A DNA stretch of 64,000 nt from Coniferiporia sulphurascens (Eukaryota; Basidiomycota; Agaricomycetes; Hymenochaetales; Hymenochaetaceae): assembly GCA_002794785.1 (NCBI GenBank), contig NBBA01000013.1:1054001-1118000 (forward strand), in the 5' to 3' direction. The notes beneath the pieces were generated by a model that ran no database searches, was not told the DNA's origin, and saw nothing but the letters and a program-made list of their open reading frames with translations. A program made the position numbers and the translations under genes. Positions 11,579-22,962 of this stretch are shown here, in pieces. Positions within the stretch are counted from its first letter, which is position 1; every line of letters begins with the position of its first letter.

Positions 11579-12972
11579 ATGATGTCCTCGTCGACGTCGT
11601 CGTCGGCGGCCAATCCACCACCCACGAAGGTATCCTTCACTGTGCGTCGCCCGACCCCTATATCACGCCAGGGGTCTTCTGGTCTCGACTCGGACCACGA
11701 AAGCACATTCAAAGTCCCTGCACTGCCCCGCCATCTGACAGAAAGTGGTCGCTCGACACCCGCAAGTCCACTCGCAAACGGCAAGACGAAAAGACAGGTT
11801 AATGTTGAGCACGATTCAAGTGACGATGAGGAAGAAGATGTAGACGAGATTGTCACAGGCTTTGACCAGTTCGGCGTCCAGCGGTGTGTCTCTTTTTTGC
11901 GGTGTTCGAATCATGTCTTCAACTCACCATAGCCCCGCTCACCTGCAGACTTCAAGAGAAGAAGAAGGTAGATGATAGCCCTTTGGTCATACCCGCTCTC
12001 GCAAACAAAGATTGGCGCGAGATCGCACGCAAGCGTAAAGCCGCGGAAATGTACGTCCCAGCGGGCGGTGCTGCCAAGACAGGCGCGGACGGTAGCGTCG
12101 GCGGACTTGGAACGAAGGATTCCATTAACTCTGGCCCGGTTGTTTCCGGTCTCATTAAGATGGAGAAAAGGATGCGGATGAATGAAGATGAAAGTGACGC
12201 CCAATTATCGACTAGCTTCGAGGCTACCGAAGTCCATCAAGAAACTGAGGACGATGTAGCCATGCGCGCACTCATTTCCAAAGCAAACGGGGAGACTGAT
12301 ACTGGTTCCGGACTTACGATCGGCACAATACCGGCTGGTGAGGATGTCTGGCGACCCGGGGATGAAACCGAGGCATACCGACGTGATGTTGTCACACGTC
12401 CCGACCAGGCGTCACTCGAGGATTACGCGCGCATACCTGTCGAACAATTCGGTGCGGCACTGCTACGCGGTATGGGGTGGAAGCCGGGCCAGGCAGCTTC
12501 CCGTACGCGTAAAGGTGTTGTTGAACCGTATCTTCCTACCGCGCGTCCCGCGCTTTTGGGTATTGGTGCGAAGGAGCGTGAAGCTGTCGACGATGGATCA
12601 AAGTCTAAGAAACCGGCCAGGCCTGAAAGGCGATACATACCTGTGGTAAAGAAGGAACGAGAAGGGAGCGGAAAGGATTCTGGAACATCCTCGCGGCGGA
12701 CGTCAGGATCTCCAGGTCCGGACAGAAGGAAAGAAAAGGATAGGGACAGTCCGGGTGAACGCAGTCGGATCGGGGAGAAAGATAGGGACAGGGATTACGA
12801 CAGACGGCGGGACCGCGATCGTGACTACACGTCCAGTCGCGACTATAAGGAGAGACGGAGAGACAAGGAATACGAAAGCAGTCGTAATTCTGGAAGAGGC
12901 AGCGACAGAGGCGGACGCAGAGATGACGATAGAAGGCGCGACAAAGACAGGGACTACGATCGCCGCCGATAG
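11579..12972 (+). CDS. spp2: Pre-mRNA splicing factor Spp2 (G-patch protein, GPKOW/MOS2 family)
   Basis: Two exons, 11579-11883 and 11949-12972, 442 residues. The G-patch core reads VEQFGAALLRGMGWKPGQ near residue 270, preceded by VIPALANKDWREIARKRK and an acidic stretch (SSDDEEEDVDEI). Spp2 activates the DEAH helicase Prp2 through its G-patch to start catalysis by the spliceosome in the nucleus. The C-terminal 120 residues are an extreme R/D/E/K/S-rich tail with repeated DRD and RRR units; yeast Spp2 lacks this and human GPKOW has KOW domains there instead. The start is the first ATG of an in-frame ATG-ATG pair. Confidence 0.88.
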
Positions 12973-13254
12973 TTGTATCATTAGGTACGGACCAGTGCAC
13001 TTTACTCAACGCAGTGACTGAATTCCTATGCGTAGAGATATGTGTATTGTCTTCTGTTCTATTCAATATGTTATTCTTGCAATCCTACTTAATCAAGGCT
13101 CTGAAGGACGAAGAGCAAACTGATATTAGCCGGATTCGGTAAGTGCCACTGTGCGTCATATCACGGTTCCTTCCTGTTTGCCTCGTACCTGCAGCCTTCA
13201 CAGGCTACAAGTCGCACATATACCTAGGCCTGCCGTTCTTTGCCGTAGGAACTG
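12973..13254. other. Spacer before the DUF726 gene, possible 5' leader exon
   Basis: A short open stretch near 13069-13139 ends at a GTAAGT donor, and an acceptor (GCCGTAG) lies at 13249, just before the next ATG. Every join I tried hits a TGA before that ATG. I therefore read it as a spliced 5' untranslated leader, not as extra protein. Confidence 0.4.
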
Positions 13255-15071
13255 ATGTCTGAGACGAACCTAGAGAAGTTGACACCACCGAAGAGCCTCA
13301 GCGCGGAGCAGGGTGCCTCCGTCTTTGAGCACATCTACCGGCGACTTGCGGTCCATAGAAACAACACTGAGCGATGGGTGAACGCCGAAACGTATTCAAG
13401 CTTTAATGGCGATGCGGAAGAGTTGTCTGCAGACTTCGTGCGAGAAATAAACAGATGGGCGGACGATCTTTTGAGGAACGTATGGACATCATGTGAAGAG
13501 CCTGGTTCGGGTGGGTTAACTCAGTTACGCCACCCCCTGCGATTAATAGCTCATAGCGCTGCCAGAATGTCCAATTGTTGATCTGCTCACTGACACGTCA
13601 ATTCGGGACCTTGCCGCCCTCCCTCCACCCGACGTCCTTTCCTACCTTCTCAACACCGTACTCCTCCTGCATATCACCTCCACTAAGCACTACTCCGCAC
13701 ATACTCGCGCCTTTCTCCTTTCTCTCGGCACGCTCGACGAAGCCGCTGCAAGCGCGACACTTCAGGATCCTGCTCATGCTCTAGCAGACGCAGAGGCGCA
13801 TGCGCAAGAAGCACAGGCTGCACAAGCACGGCAGAACCGCACTTGGCGTGCGCTAGGTGTCGGTGGGGCGGCACTTGCGGGTGGCGTGCTCGTTGGCGTT
13901 ACGGGAGGGTTAGCGGCTCCACTCGTCGGCGCGGGTTTGTCAGCCGTGCTAGGAACACTAGGTCTTGGCGGAAGCGCCGCTGGACTACTCGCAGCTGGTC
14001 TTGCAAGTTCATCTGCGGTGTGTGGGACTCTGTTTGGCATGTACGGCGCAAAGGAGGGCGCTGAAATGGTTGCGCGACATACGAAAGATGTTGCGGACTT
14101 CGCGATCGTTCCTGTGAGAGAACCGAAGAAAACGCTAGCGGTGAGAGTTTGTGTGAGCGGCTGGTTGCGTGATAGGGATGACGTTACTGAACCGTGGACC
14201 GTACTTGATGACTCCGAAGACACGTTCGCTCTGCAATGGGTCAGTGGTCCTAGTCCAGTCAAAGTATTTCAATACGATGTTAACCTTCGCACAGGAAGTC
14301 GAAGCGCTACAAAAGCTCTCTTCCGCGCTCGGAGATCTCGTCAAGTCTCATGCAATCAAGTACGTCAAATCCGAAATCATTAAGCGCACCTTCCTCGCTG
14401 CGCTCTTTGCGAGTCCATCGCCGATAGCGCTGCTCAAGATCGGACAGATCATCGACAACCCCTGGGCGAACGCAAAGGCGCTAGCACTCAAGACGGGCAA
14501 GGTCCTCGGCGCGCTGCTCGCTGCAGGCGCATTCGGCACGCGACCCGTTACGCTCACAGGATACTCACTCGGCGCGTTAGCCGTGCTCGCCGCACTCGAG
14601 CACCTCGCGACGCTCTCGCCTGTTCAGACCGCTCACATCGTGCAAGACGTGTTCTTAATGGGAACGCCCGCGCCCGCAGGCGCCGACTCGTTTCCCTGGG
14701 CGCGCGCACGGCGTGTCGTCGCTGGCCGCTTTGTGAACGCGTACACGGATGCCGAGGCGGACTATGTGCTTGCACTCCTCTCACGCGTGTCGTTCGGCGC
14801 GGCCGCTGCAGGCGCGTGGGGCGTTGCGGGATTGCAGCCTGTTGCGGTTGCAGGTATTGAAAATGTGAAATGTGAGGGCGTGGAGGGACACATTGCATGG
14901 CGTGGGCTCGTCGGGCATTGCCTTGCAGACTGTGGCGCGCGTGGTGTATCGGTTGAGGCAGCGGAGAAGCAAGAGAAGACGGTCGGTGAACTCATCATGA
15001 AGGAGATCGAGGAAGGTCAGAGGGACCTCAGCTCTACGGACGCTCAAGAGACGGAAATAAACACAAGTTAA
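13255..15071 (+). CDS. DUF726 (TMCO4/Mil1-like) alpha/beta-hydrolase-fold membrane protein
   Basis: Exons 13255-13504, 13566-14239 and 14295-15071, 566 residues, all joins in frame. A central glycine/alanine-rich double hydrophobic segment (GVGGAALAGGVLVGVTGG onward, about residues 180-250) should form membrane helices. After it comes an alpha/beta-hydrolase half with the nucleophile elbow GYSLG (serine near residue 410) in LTGYSLGALAVLAALEHL. Conserved DUF726 features include SGWLRDRDDVTEPW and the helix after exon 3 start. TMCO4 and yeast Mil1 belong to this family; their substrates are poorly known, and Mil1 binds the AP-1 adaptor. The C-terminus is charged. Confidence 0.85.
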
Positions 15072-15321
15072 GAGACAAATGATACATGTACACTATATAC
15101 ATGCAACATGCGCTCATTACAGTACGCCTGCGCCCTAAATGTATGTAGTATTAAAGGCGAACAGTGTTCCGAAGTCCGGGTTGTAAAATCCATGAGAAAG
15201 GATGAGGGGGGAAGGTCGTATATGCAAAGGTCGAGAGCGACAATGTGGTCAATATGAGACGTAACATAGCGTAGATAGAGCCAAAGATAGCACGAGCGAG
15301 AGATGCATGTAGTCGTTAAGA
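15072..15321. other. Short convergent 3' intergenic region
   Basis: Space between the stop codons of two convergent genes, too short for another gene. It should hold both 3' UTRs. Confidence 0.5.
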
Positions 15322-16699
15322 TCAAGTGGAGGTGCCTGTGATTCCGGTTATATTTAGCCCCGAACCCTCTAGCAAGCTCTGCACGTAGAGGGTGTGGAAG
15401 ATTAACGAGCCAGTTTTTAAGAAGCAAAAAAAGGGGCACACGTACACTGATTTCAGCGGCGGTTATGGGGCATTCAAAATTGAAGGAATTGCTGAATGAT
15501 GGCGAGATCGTTACAAATAGGATCTTCAGCGCGAGCTACGGTGCATACGATTTAGTCACCACAAGAAAGACAGCGTCAAGATCGCAAAACATACTGTGAG
15601 CTTATAATCCACGGTGAGATCCTCCTTGGTCCCGGTGATCCCACACTTGCTGAGGAGATCCTTTAGCACGGCCTCATTGGTATCCGCAGTCAGGTTATAG
15701 GATAACGTGAGGGGGAAGTCGAAGGTTAACTGCGTGTGCGAGTGAAATACGATGTTGTCCTTCTCGCCGCCGCCCACGTCCATGTTGTCGATAGGGTACG
15801 TCAACTAAAAAGAATCAATCAATACGTTTCTTACGCTTCTAAAGGTACAGCACAGGGTAGTAGTTGCGGACGACTCACATCGACTTTAATGTCCTTGAAC
15901 GAGACGGAGAAATAATTCGGATTGGCCACACTTCCAAGGTATTGTCAGTGACTAGGTAGTAGAGATTTCGTTGTAGCTTACGAAATATTAACACCCAGGT
16001 TGAGGTCCAGTGAGTCCGACGTGACTGTAAACTTATTGGGAGAAGACTAAGTCAGGACGTACTCAAGTTACGGACCGGTGTGCTTACAGTGCTACCATTT
16101 TCTGACTCGAGAGCAACTTGATTGATCGTAATATCAGGGGGACGGATCCACTATAGTTGATTTGTTGGCTTGGGCATGTGCATTGTAACAAATCCGACTC
16201 ACGACTGCCAGGGAGAGCACGATGCTAATGATCAGGAAGACGGCAGTAAAGAGCGTACAACAGCAGAAACGGAGGCAGCATTTCCCTCGCCCGCCCTACC
16301 AGACATATAAGAGACTTTACGTGCACCATCCTAGGAATGTTGCTCACCTTCATCCACAATGGACCGCGATGGTCCTTACGCCATAACCGGATGGCGCCCG
16401 TTGATCTGTGAACAACCGCTTAGCCCTTCCCAGAAACTGGCAGCAGAACTGGCGCACTCTGGCGGTCTCAACACAGGAGGAAACGCCTCCTCGTATCTGC
16501 TCTTCTCCCTCCCGTTCCCCTCGTTGGCGTCGTGCTCTCCGGTTTGAGTGGCGCTCGGGTAGTCCTCGTCCGTGTATCCACTTTGGTCGTAAGTTGGGTG
16601 CTGCTGACGGGCGTTGTAAGGGTTAAAGTCTGGGCCGTCCGAGTACGGCTGTTGAGGTTGGTTGTGCTGCGACGAGTAGTACGGGTCGCGGTAGGACAT
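15322..16699 (-). CDS. LEA2-type (water-stress/NDR1-like) single-pass membrane protein
   Basis: Multi-exon minus-strand gene from ATG 16699 to TGA 15322. Exon 1 codes a Q/Y/P/N-rich cytosolic head (MSYRDPYYSSQ). An exon near 16300-16205 codes a Cys-rich basic motif (GKCCLRFCCC) running straight into a hydrophobic helix ending in LSLAV. Later exons read RPPDITINQVALE, FTVTSDSLDLNLGVNI, VANPNYFSVSFKDIKVD, LTYPIDNMDVGGG (15804-15595), LALKILFVTISPSFSNSFNF (15535-15446) and finally LLEGSGLNITGITGTST (15378-15322). This order of short beta strands after one TM helix is typical of LEA_2/NDR1-like proteins. In fungi the role is unclear; stress protection at a membrane is a family-based guess. The exon joining the head to the TM part (about 16320-16540) is uncertain. 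An ORF ending at 15556 is an intron read-through. Confidence 0.72.
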
Positions 16700-17105
16700 G
16701 GTGGTAGCGATGAGAGGAGACAGCCTGGGGCTGGTAATAAGCGCGGTGGGACCTGGCGGAATGCGGACGCACTACTTTGAGCGAGCTGCGCAGTACGTCA
16801 CCGCCACTCGACTGCGCTTGGCCGTCGTCGTTTGATCCCAATCAATTCTCACAGTAGACGCAGAAAACTCGTAAATAACCGAGTCAAATCTTGTGTTAAT
16901 CTGCAGCAGGCTATAATAATTTTCCTGAGTGTAATCGTATTCATGTTCAGGATTCTTTTCAAGTTATTGCTTTCGGGAATTGTCCATCCGTGACTATAAC
17001 AATAGTAATCACAAATGCGTCACAGCCTATGTGTGGTGGCGACCAATCCGGAGCGGTCCTGAGCACACCTTGCTCATCGTCTAACGTCGTCGTTGGTCTA
17101 ATACA
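16700..17105. promoter_or_regulatory. Divergent promoter between the LEA2-like gene and V-ATPase subunit D
   Basis: Both flanking genes start here and point outwards. The middle part (16860-16990) is AT-rich, with ctataataattttcc near 16910 as a possible TATA-like element. No gene seen. Confidence 0.45.
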
Positions 17106-18059
17106 ATGTCGGGCACTGGTCCGCGAGAGAATGTCTTCCCGACGCGTATGGCGCTCACAAATGTCAAGCTGCGTCTCAAGGGCGCACAAACTGGCCACTC
17201 ACTGCTTGCAAAGAAGCGGGACGCTCTCTCCACGCGCTTTCGTGCGATCCTCAAGAAAGTAGATGAGGTGAGCCTAAAGTTGCTTTAGCCTCGCATACCA
17301 ACCATCCTCGTGCAAAAATATGCTGATCCAGAACTGGGCTGGTAGGCAAAGCGCAAAATGGGCCGCGTAATGCAACTGGCCTCGTTCTCACTTGCAGAGG
17401 TCACATACGCGACGGGAGATATCTCGTACCTCATGCAGGAGCAAGTCAAGACCGCGTCATTCCGTGTGCGTGCAAAGCAAGAAAACGTATCTGGTGTCAT
17501 ACTTCCAGCATTTGAGGTGGACCGCATCGCAGGTAGTGGTGAGTACCGGAGTTCTTGCTCGATGGACATTGGGGCTAAGACATAAGTATGCCAGATTCCA
17601 ATTTGACTGGTCTCGGCCGTGGTGGGCAGCAAGTTTTGCGTGCCAAGGAAGTGTATGCGAAAGCGGTTGAAACCCTCGTCGAGCTCGCGTCACTACAGAC
17701 TGCTTTTATGATCCTTGACGAGGTCATCAGGCTCACCAACAGACGCGTGAACGCGATTGAGCACATCATCATCCCTAAACTCGATAACACCATCAAATAT
17801 ATCTTAAGTGAGCTTGATGAAATGGATCGTGAGGAGTTCTTCCGGTAAGCCATTTAATCTTGTTATACGCGCGTACATTGGCTTATACAAGGGTAGATTG
17901 AAGAAGGTACAAGGAAAGAAGAAGCGAGACCAGGCGGTTGCCGATGCGGTTCGTGCAGAGCAAGGAAACTTGTTTGAGGACACACTGCCGCCTATAGAAA
18001 GTGGTGACACAGGCGGCGGCGATTTGCTTTCGAGCAAGGACGAAGACATTATTTTCTGA
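17106..18059 (+). CDS. vma8: V-type proton ATPase subunit D (Vma8)
   Basis: Exons 17106-17267, 17346-17538, 17595-17844 and 17897-18059, 255 residues, matching the family's usual length of about 250. The protein forms the central rotor stalk of the V1 sector and couples ATP hydrolysis to proton pumping at vacuole and endosome membranes. Recognisable stretches are [34 protein letters not shown]-type helix [19 protein letters not shown], and [16 protein letters not shown] followed by [15 protein letters not shown], the most conserved part of the subunit. The protein is almost entirely helical. The tail is acidic. Confidence 0.95.
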
Positions 18060-18944
18060 TGTATAACTCATCCGACTTCAACCAGATCAGATACCAATCT
18101 TAACTTAATCCATTTACGACGACAATGCGCACTGCACAGTCCATTTTTTCCCTATCATTTCCGGAGTCAATCACTATTTGCTCGTGTATCAGTACGAAGA
18201 CGTCTAGACCCGCTTCGATTTTCAAGAATATCATTGGCTCATCCGTGATTCGAGGACTGCTCGGATAGGTGAGTTCATGAGACTTTCGAACCCTAATCTT
18301 CTTGGTTTGGACGTGAGATCGCTGGCCATATTTGTTTCGCAACAACATGCGGCGGGCGTGTGTCTACCTTCTTCCCCAAGAATACCCGTCCGAACCAGCC
18401 AGGACTATGTGAAGAAGGCACACCTTGAGCATTCTTAAACCAGGTGGTCTGTGGGCGTGCTCCTTGGTCAACGGGATCCAAACCTTCTGCCTCGTAACAT
18501 TTACAATTCGTTATCAAGTGCGGAAATTACTTGAATATCCCAAATGTCGGACCCCGGTATGCTAGCCAACAAGACTGATAGCTTCAGCCTCCTCGATAAT
18601 TCAGCCTGACGCTAGAACACTCCCCCATGTACGATACCGGAAGCGGCTCCTCGGAGCTGTGTCTGGTAAGGCAATCAGAAGGTTCCTCGACATCAGTGGG
18701 CTCCGAACATTCATCAAGGTGACAAGTGACCGTAGTCGGTTTCGAAGAACCATGCTGCTGCCGCGCGCTCACCTGTTGGCTTGCCCTCAGGCTAGGTACC
18801 TTCGAGGTGACCGGGAAATCGTCAGGAAAGCACACCTGAGGCAATCCTAAATCCGGCGGTTTAAGGGTGTGCCAGAGTCTTTTCGTTTGTCGCATTTCCA
18901 ACACATCGTAAAGCCTGAAAACTGCTCTGACATCGAATTCCGGT
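18060..18944. other. Upstream region of the PARP-like pair with repeated leader segments
   Basis: No intact gene. Two stretches (about 18380-18480 and 18780-18880) resemble each other: gcacacctt.gagcattcttaaa versus gcacacctgaggcaatcctaaa, each followed by a related ggtggt/ggcggt segment. A 17-base string (catgctgctgccgcgcg) at 18751-18767 recurs exactly at 21074-21090 upstream of the second PARP gene, and flanking bases are also related. So the duplication unit included the promoter or leader, and a further partial copy lies at 18268-18600. Confidence 0.55.
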
Positions 18945-20642
18945 ATGCTGAACAACAATGCGAACAATTTTTCTTCGCCCAATAATTCTGCATGGGCATT
19001 TTCTGGCCTCTCAGCCGCGCTTACCAGTTTGTTGTGCGATGTGAGTATCTAGAATGTATATTGTATGTGGCTATTCATGTGCAACACTGTCGAGTTAGAA
19101 TTGCAACATCAAACCAAAGTATTTTGACGGGACCTCCTTCCATCCCTACTGCGGGAAGACCTGTGCACAAAACGCGAGAGTATGTGTCCACTTATCGTTT
19201 CATCGGGCGCTGACAACGTCTAAGCATGACATGTAGTTGGGTCAGGCTCTCCAGACTCAGCATCTCTGTTTGGTAAACAAATTATTGCAAATACAGCGCC
19301 TCTTAAAAAACTGGACAATTTTGTGGCTATAGGTATGCAAGGCCCAGCCGCGGTACAATGACGGTAAGAAAACGCATCAATATTGTAGCAAGAAATGTGC
19401 GGCGATGGCTCCCACCAAGCAAGCTTTTCCTAATCCCCAAGGTCATTAATTTTGACCCTTGGCCATCGTAAATACTAACAAATGATAATAGGTCCCATCT
19501 GTGCGGTACCTGGTTGCCAAAAAACGGTTTACATGGATTCCTCTGCTGCCAAAGGTCCATCGAAGTTCTGCTCCTTGAAGCACAAGAAGCGAGTAGTAAT
19601 TGTTATCGGCCGTTGATCTTAGCTAATGCACAGGATCCAAAGGCTCACTGAAGAGGCTTGCTTGTGGTGTAAAAACAAGGTAAAGAAGCACGGTCAATTT
19701 TGTAGTCGGGCGTGTATCCAGGGCGCGCAGTCTATTAGTCCTAGTCTGTTGGAGGTTCCGGAAGAACATTCCACATTCAAAAGTGGCAAGTAATTCTTTC
19801 TGCAAACCCGTCCTGCGTTAACGTTTGTGGACAGTAGCGACGCAGTTTAAGGCTTCATGGCGTAATTCCGCAACCCCTTGCCCTACGGTCCGTAAAGTAT
19901 ATAAAATTGTGATATCACAAGCCTCACTGGGAAAATACGAGGCGTATCGGTAAGTTACCTTACCTATATAGGCATATCCACCACTCACCCCCTCTACCGT
20001 TGACAGAAAGTCGGTAGAAGCTCGCGGAAACTTTGTTGCCTCTGGTTTACACGCCGGGAATGAAAATAGACGGTGGCACGGTACCCGGCGCCTATGCAAG
20101 CTAGGGGATCCGGGAAACACACAACCCTGCACTTCAACGTCCTGTTTACTGTGCTGCATTGTCAAGACGGGCTTCGACATCTCGAAAGCAAATGTAGGCT
20201 CGTAAGTGTGGCTTGGATTTCGCAGTTAAACGATGGCTTACCACCGTCAGATTTGGTACTGGGATTTACACATCTTCGGCATCGGCCAAGTATGCCACTC
20301 CTGCCTTCAATACGGGTTAAATTCTTATTCTTGTTCTCGTCAACAGATCGAATGCCTATTCGAGCAACGTTAACTTCACATCTCCGCTGAAAGCCATACT
20401 CTTAAACAAAGTTGTCGTTGGAAAGGGCCACAAAGTGCTGCAAGGCAATTCTGCGCTCACGGCGCCTCCAGCGGGATACGACTCTGTGGGTGATCGTTTC
20501 CTCTTTTCCATAAGCCCAGCGACCGCTAATCAGATAAATGACGCAATAGGTCCTAGCTGAGCTAGGCAGCGGCCAGGACGAGCTTATCGTCTATACGAAC
20601 GATGCCATCCGCCCATCCTTTCTCTTGACTTACGACGCATGA
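18945..20642 (+). CDS. Cys-rich PARP-like ADP-ribosyltransferase, tandem copy 1
   Basis: Eleven exons: 18945-19040, 19099-19179, 19237-19272, 19333-19441, 19492-19588, 19634-19785, 19835-19949, 20007-20201, 20251-20289, 20347-20485, 20550-20642, about 383 residues. The N-terminal half has four Cys modules of one type (C-x2-C then F/Y-C-x3-C): CDNCNIKPKYF, CLVCKAQPRYN, CAVPGCQKTVY, CLWCKNKVKK, each closed by YCGKTC, YCSKKC, FCSLKH or FCSRAC. The C-terminal half is a PARP catalytic fold. NRRWHGTRR supplies the NAD-binding histidine, FGTGIYTSSASA the tyrosine, and GQDELIVYTNDAIRPSF the catalytic glutamate before IVY. Such enzymes transfer ADP-ribose from NAD+ to proteins; target and compartment are unknown. 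Two introns need GC donors (after 19588 and 19785) where copy 2 has GT. If those do not splice, the gene is dead. The start at 18945 is the first ATG in the open exon and gives a shorter head than copy 2. Confidence 0.72.
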
Positions 20643-21173
20643 GACTCGTCTGGCTATTTGTACACTGAAATTTGTATCACGTCGGCCGTCGTCTTACAAG
20701 CTGTCAGATATGACATGTACAAGACTTGGATAATATAATGGTCATACTCCTTCGCCATAGGAGGCTAGCAACAGTCTCTAGTTCCGGGATTGATAAGGAT
20801 GAAGCCATCTTGTTATACAGGCAACGGGATGGCGAAAAGTAAATCGTGCTGTTTGAAAAAGTTAATCACGACCTTTACTCATACCAAAGTCACTCACACT
20901 GGCAGCCTGTTTAAGTATAGCCACAAGGATGCCCAAACGTGCTCCGATCCTAATACGGCACACCTTTGCGGGTGAATCTGGAAAGTACTATCACGATCAG
21001 GTGAGTTCAAACTATGGGTTCGAACGTTCATTGAAGCGGTATTTGGTTGGCTATAGTTGTTTCGCATCCTTGGCATGCTGCTGCCGCGCGTTAGCCTGTC
21101 CACGCGCCTCCAGGCCAAGAAGTCACATTCGCACTCAGAACGCTCTTAAGCCGAGCGTTATGTGAGTACACCT
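20643..21173. promoter_or_regulatory. Spacer and promoter between the two PARP-like genes
   Basis: About 530 bases. The 3' part (20999-21170) repeats sequence seen upstream of copy 1, including the exact 17-mer at 21074-21090. I see no gene; short ORFs here are not protein-like. Confidence 0.5.
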
Positions 21174-22962
21174 ATGGCCGACAAACTCCAAGCCCTCCTT
21201 TCTTGTAGCATCTCCAACCCTCCACCAAGTTCGAGACCATTAACGGTTTCTTCGTTATCCGATCCCAATATGCTGGCAAACAATGCGAATGGCCTTGCCC
21301 CATTCAATAATTCCGCATGGGGACTGTCGAACATATCAGCCGTACTCACGAACTTGTTATGCGATGTCTGTCTTCACAGCTTCCACTGCTGATGAATCTC
21401 ACATGCTGACGTTGATGCAGAATTGCGGTATCAAACCGAAGTATTTCGACGGGACCAGTTTCTATCCTCATTGTGGAAAGACCTGTGCGCAAGGTAGGAT
21501 TGTATATACCCATACCACTAGTCCGAAGAATTTATATTGGTCAAGCACAAGCAAATGCCCAGACGAGTTGGGCCGCCCAAAACCAGAGTCTTTGTGTCGT
21601 GAGTAAACATCAACTTTTTTGCAAGAGGCTGCTCACATGCTTATTTGATCGTAGGTATGCAAGACCCAACCACAATACAATGATGGAAATAAAACCCATC
21701 CATATTGTAGCAAGAAGTGTGCGGGAAAGGTCCCCACCAAGTCTACTCCACCTAAGCCTAAAGGTATAGGATGTCGTCTGTCACTAAAGGTAAAAAAGAA
21801 TCTAACAAAGGACACCAGGTCCCAACTGTTCAATACCCGGCTGCCAAAAAACAGTTTACGACGATCCCTCCGGCGCCAAAGTACCGTCGAAATTCTGTTC
21901 CTTGAATCATAGGAAGTAAGTACCAAAGACAGGTACAGTAGTCGCAACTAAGATAGGGCTATAAGGCTTTCCAAGGAGGCCTGCTTATGGTGTAAAAAGG
22001 AGCCGAAGAAGCAAGGCCAATTTTGTAGCAGAGCGTGTACCCAGAATGCACAGCTGACCAGCCCAAGCCTGCTGGAGGTCCCAGAAGGGCACACCGTATT
22101 TGAAGATGGTGAGCGCCAATGTCTTTCAAGCCGTACTGCACTGATTTGCGTGGGCAGTGGAAAAGCAGTTTAAGAATTCGTGGCGGGACACGACTGTGGC
22201 ATGTCCTGCGGTTCGTAAAGTGTACAAAGTTATAACATCGCAGGCATCATTAGACAAATACGATGCATACCGGTGGGCAGCGGACTGATGCTAATATTTC
22301 TATTGCTTATTCTTTTTGTCGTTATCAGCAAGTCTGTGGAATCCCGCGGGAAATTCGTTGCGCGGGGCATGCCTGCTGGGAATGAGAATCGACGGTGGCA
22401 TGGTACGCGACGGGAATGCAATTTGGGCGATCCTGGGAATACACAGTTCTGTGCATCACCGTCTTGTGCGTTGTGTTGTATCATCAAGACGAGCTTCGAC
22501 GTCTCCAAGTCGGGCAAGGGCCAGTGAGCGTAGCGTGAATATTTACAGGGACTCGATAACTCAGTATTATCATTGCCAGATTCGGTGTCGGCATCTACAC
22601 ATCTTCGACAGCTCGCAAGTGAGTTTCTCCCGTAGACGATCTGGTCCCTTATTTATTCCTGATTCACTGCGGCAGATCTGACCACTTTACGAAAAATATC
22701 AATTTCACGTCACCGCTGAAAGCTATTCTCCTGAGCAAGGTCGTTGTTGGGAAGGGCTGCAAGATGCTGAAAGACGACAATACGCTCGTAGCACCACCAG
22801 CAGGTTATGATTCAGTGAGCAACTTTCTTTCTCTTAGTAGAGATCCATCTGACCCGTACATTGCAGGTGTTGGGTGAGGTGGGCGGCGGTCTTTGGTACG
22901 ACGAGGTCATCGTCTACTCAAACGATGCTGCACGCCCGTCGTTCCTTGTCATGTATGAGTAG
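21174..22962 (+). CDS. Cys-rich PARP-like ADP-ribosyltransferase, tandem copy 2
   Basis: Eleven exons: 21174-21365, 21421-21493, 21546-21598, 21655-21763, 21819-21915, 21966-22108, 22158-22272, 22329-22523, 22580-22618, 22676-22814, 22867-22962, 416 residues, all GT-AG and in frame. Structure and intron positions match copy 1. The Cys modules are CDNCGIKPKYF...HCGKTCA, CVVCKTQPQYN...YCSKKCA, CSIPGCQKTVY...FCSLNH and CLWCKKEPKKQ...FCSRACT, one per exon or nearly so, which suggests growth by exon duplication. The catalytic part has NRRWHGTRR, FGVGIYTSSTAR and YDEVIVYSNDAARPSF, so the H-Y-E triad of poly/mono-ADP-ribosyltransferases appears complete. Additional Cys residues in the catalytic domain (FCASPSCALCC) may bind metal. 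The start is the first in-frame ATG; the N-terminus is Ser/Asn-rich. This copy looks fully functional. Confidence 0.82.

Noticed and set aside
13069..13254. N-terminal coding exon for the DUF726 gene
   Set aside because: All acceptors tried lead to a TGA before the ATG at 13255, so it is more likely a 5' leader.
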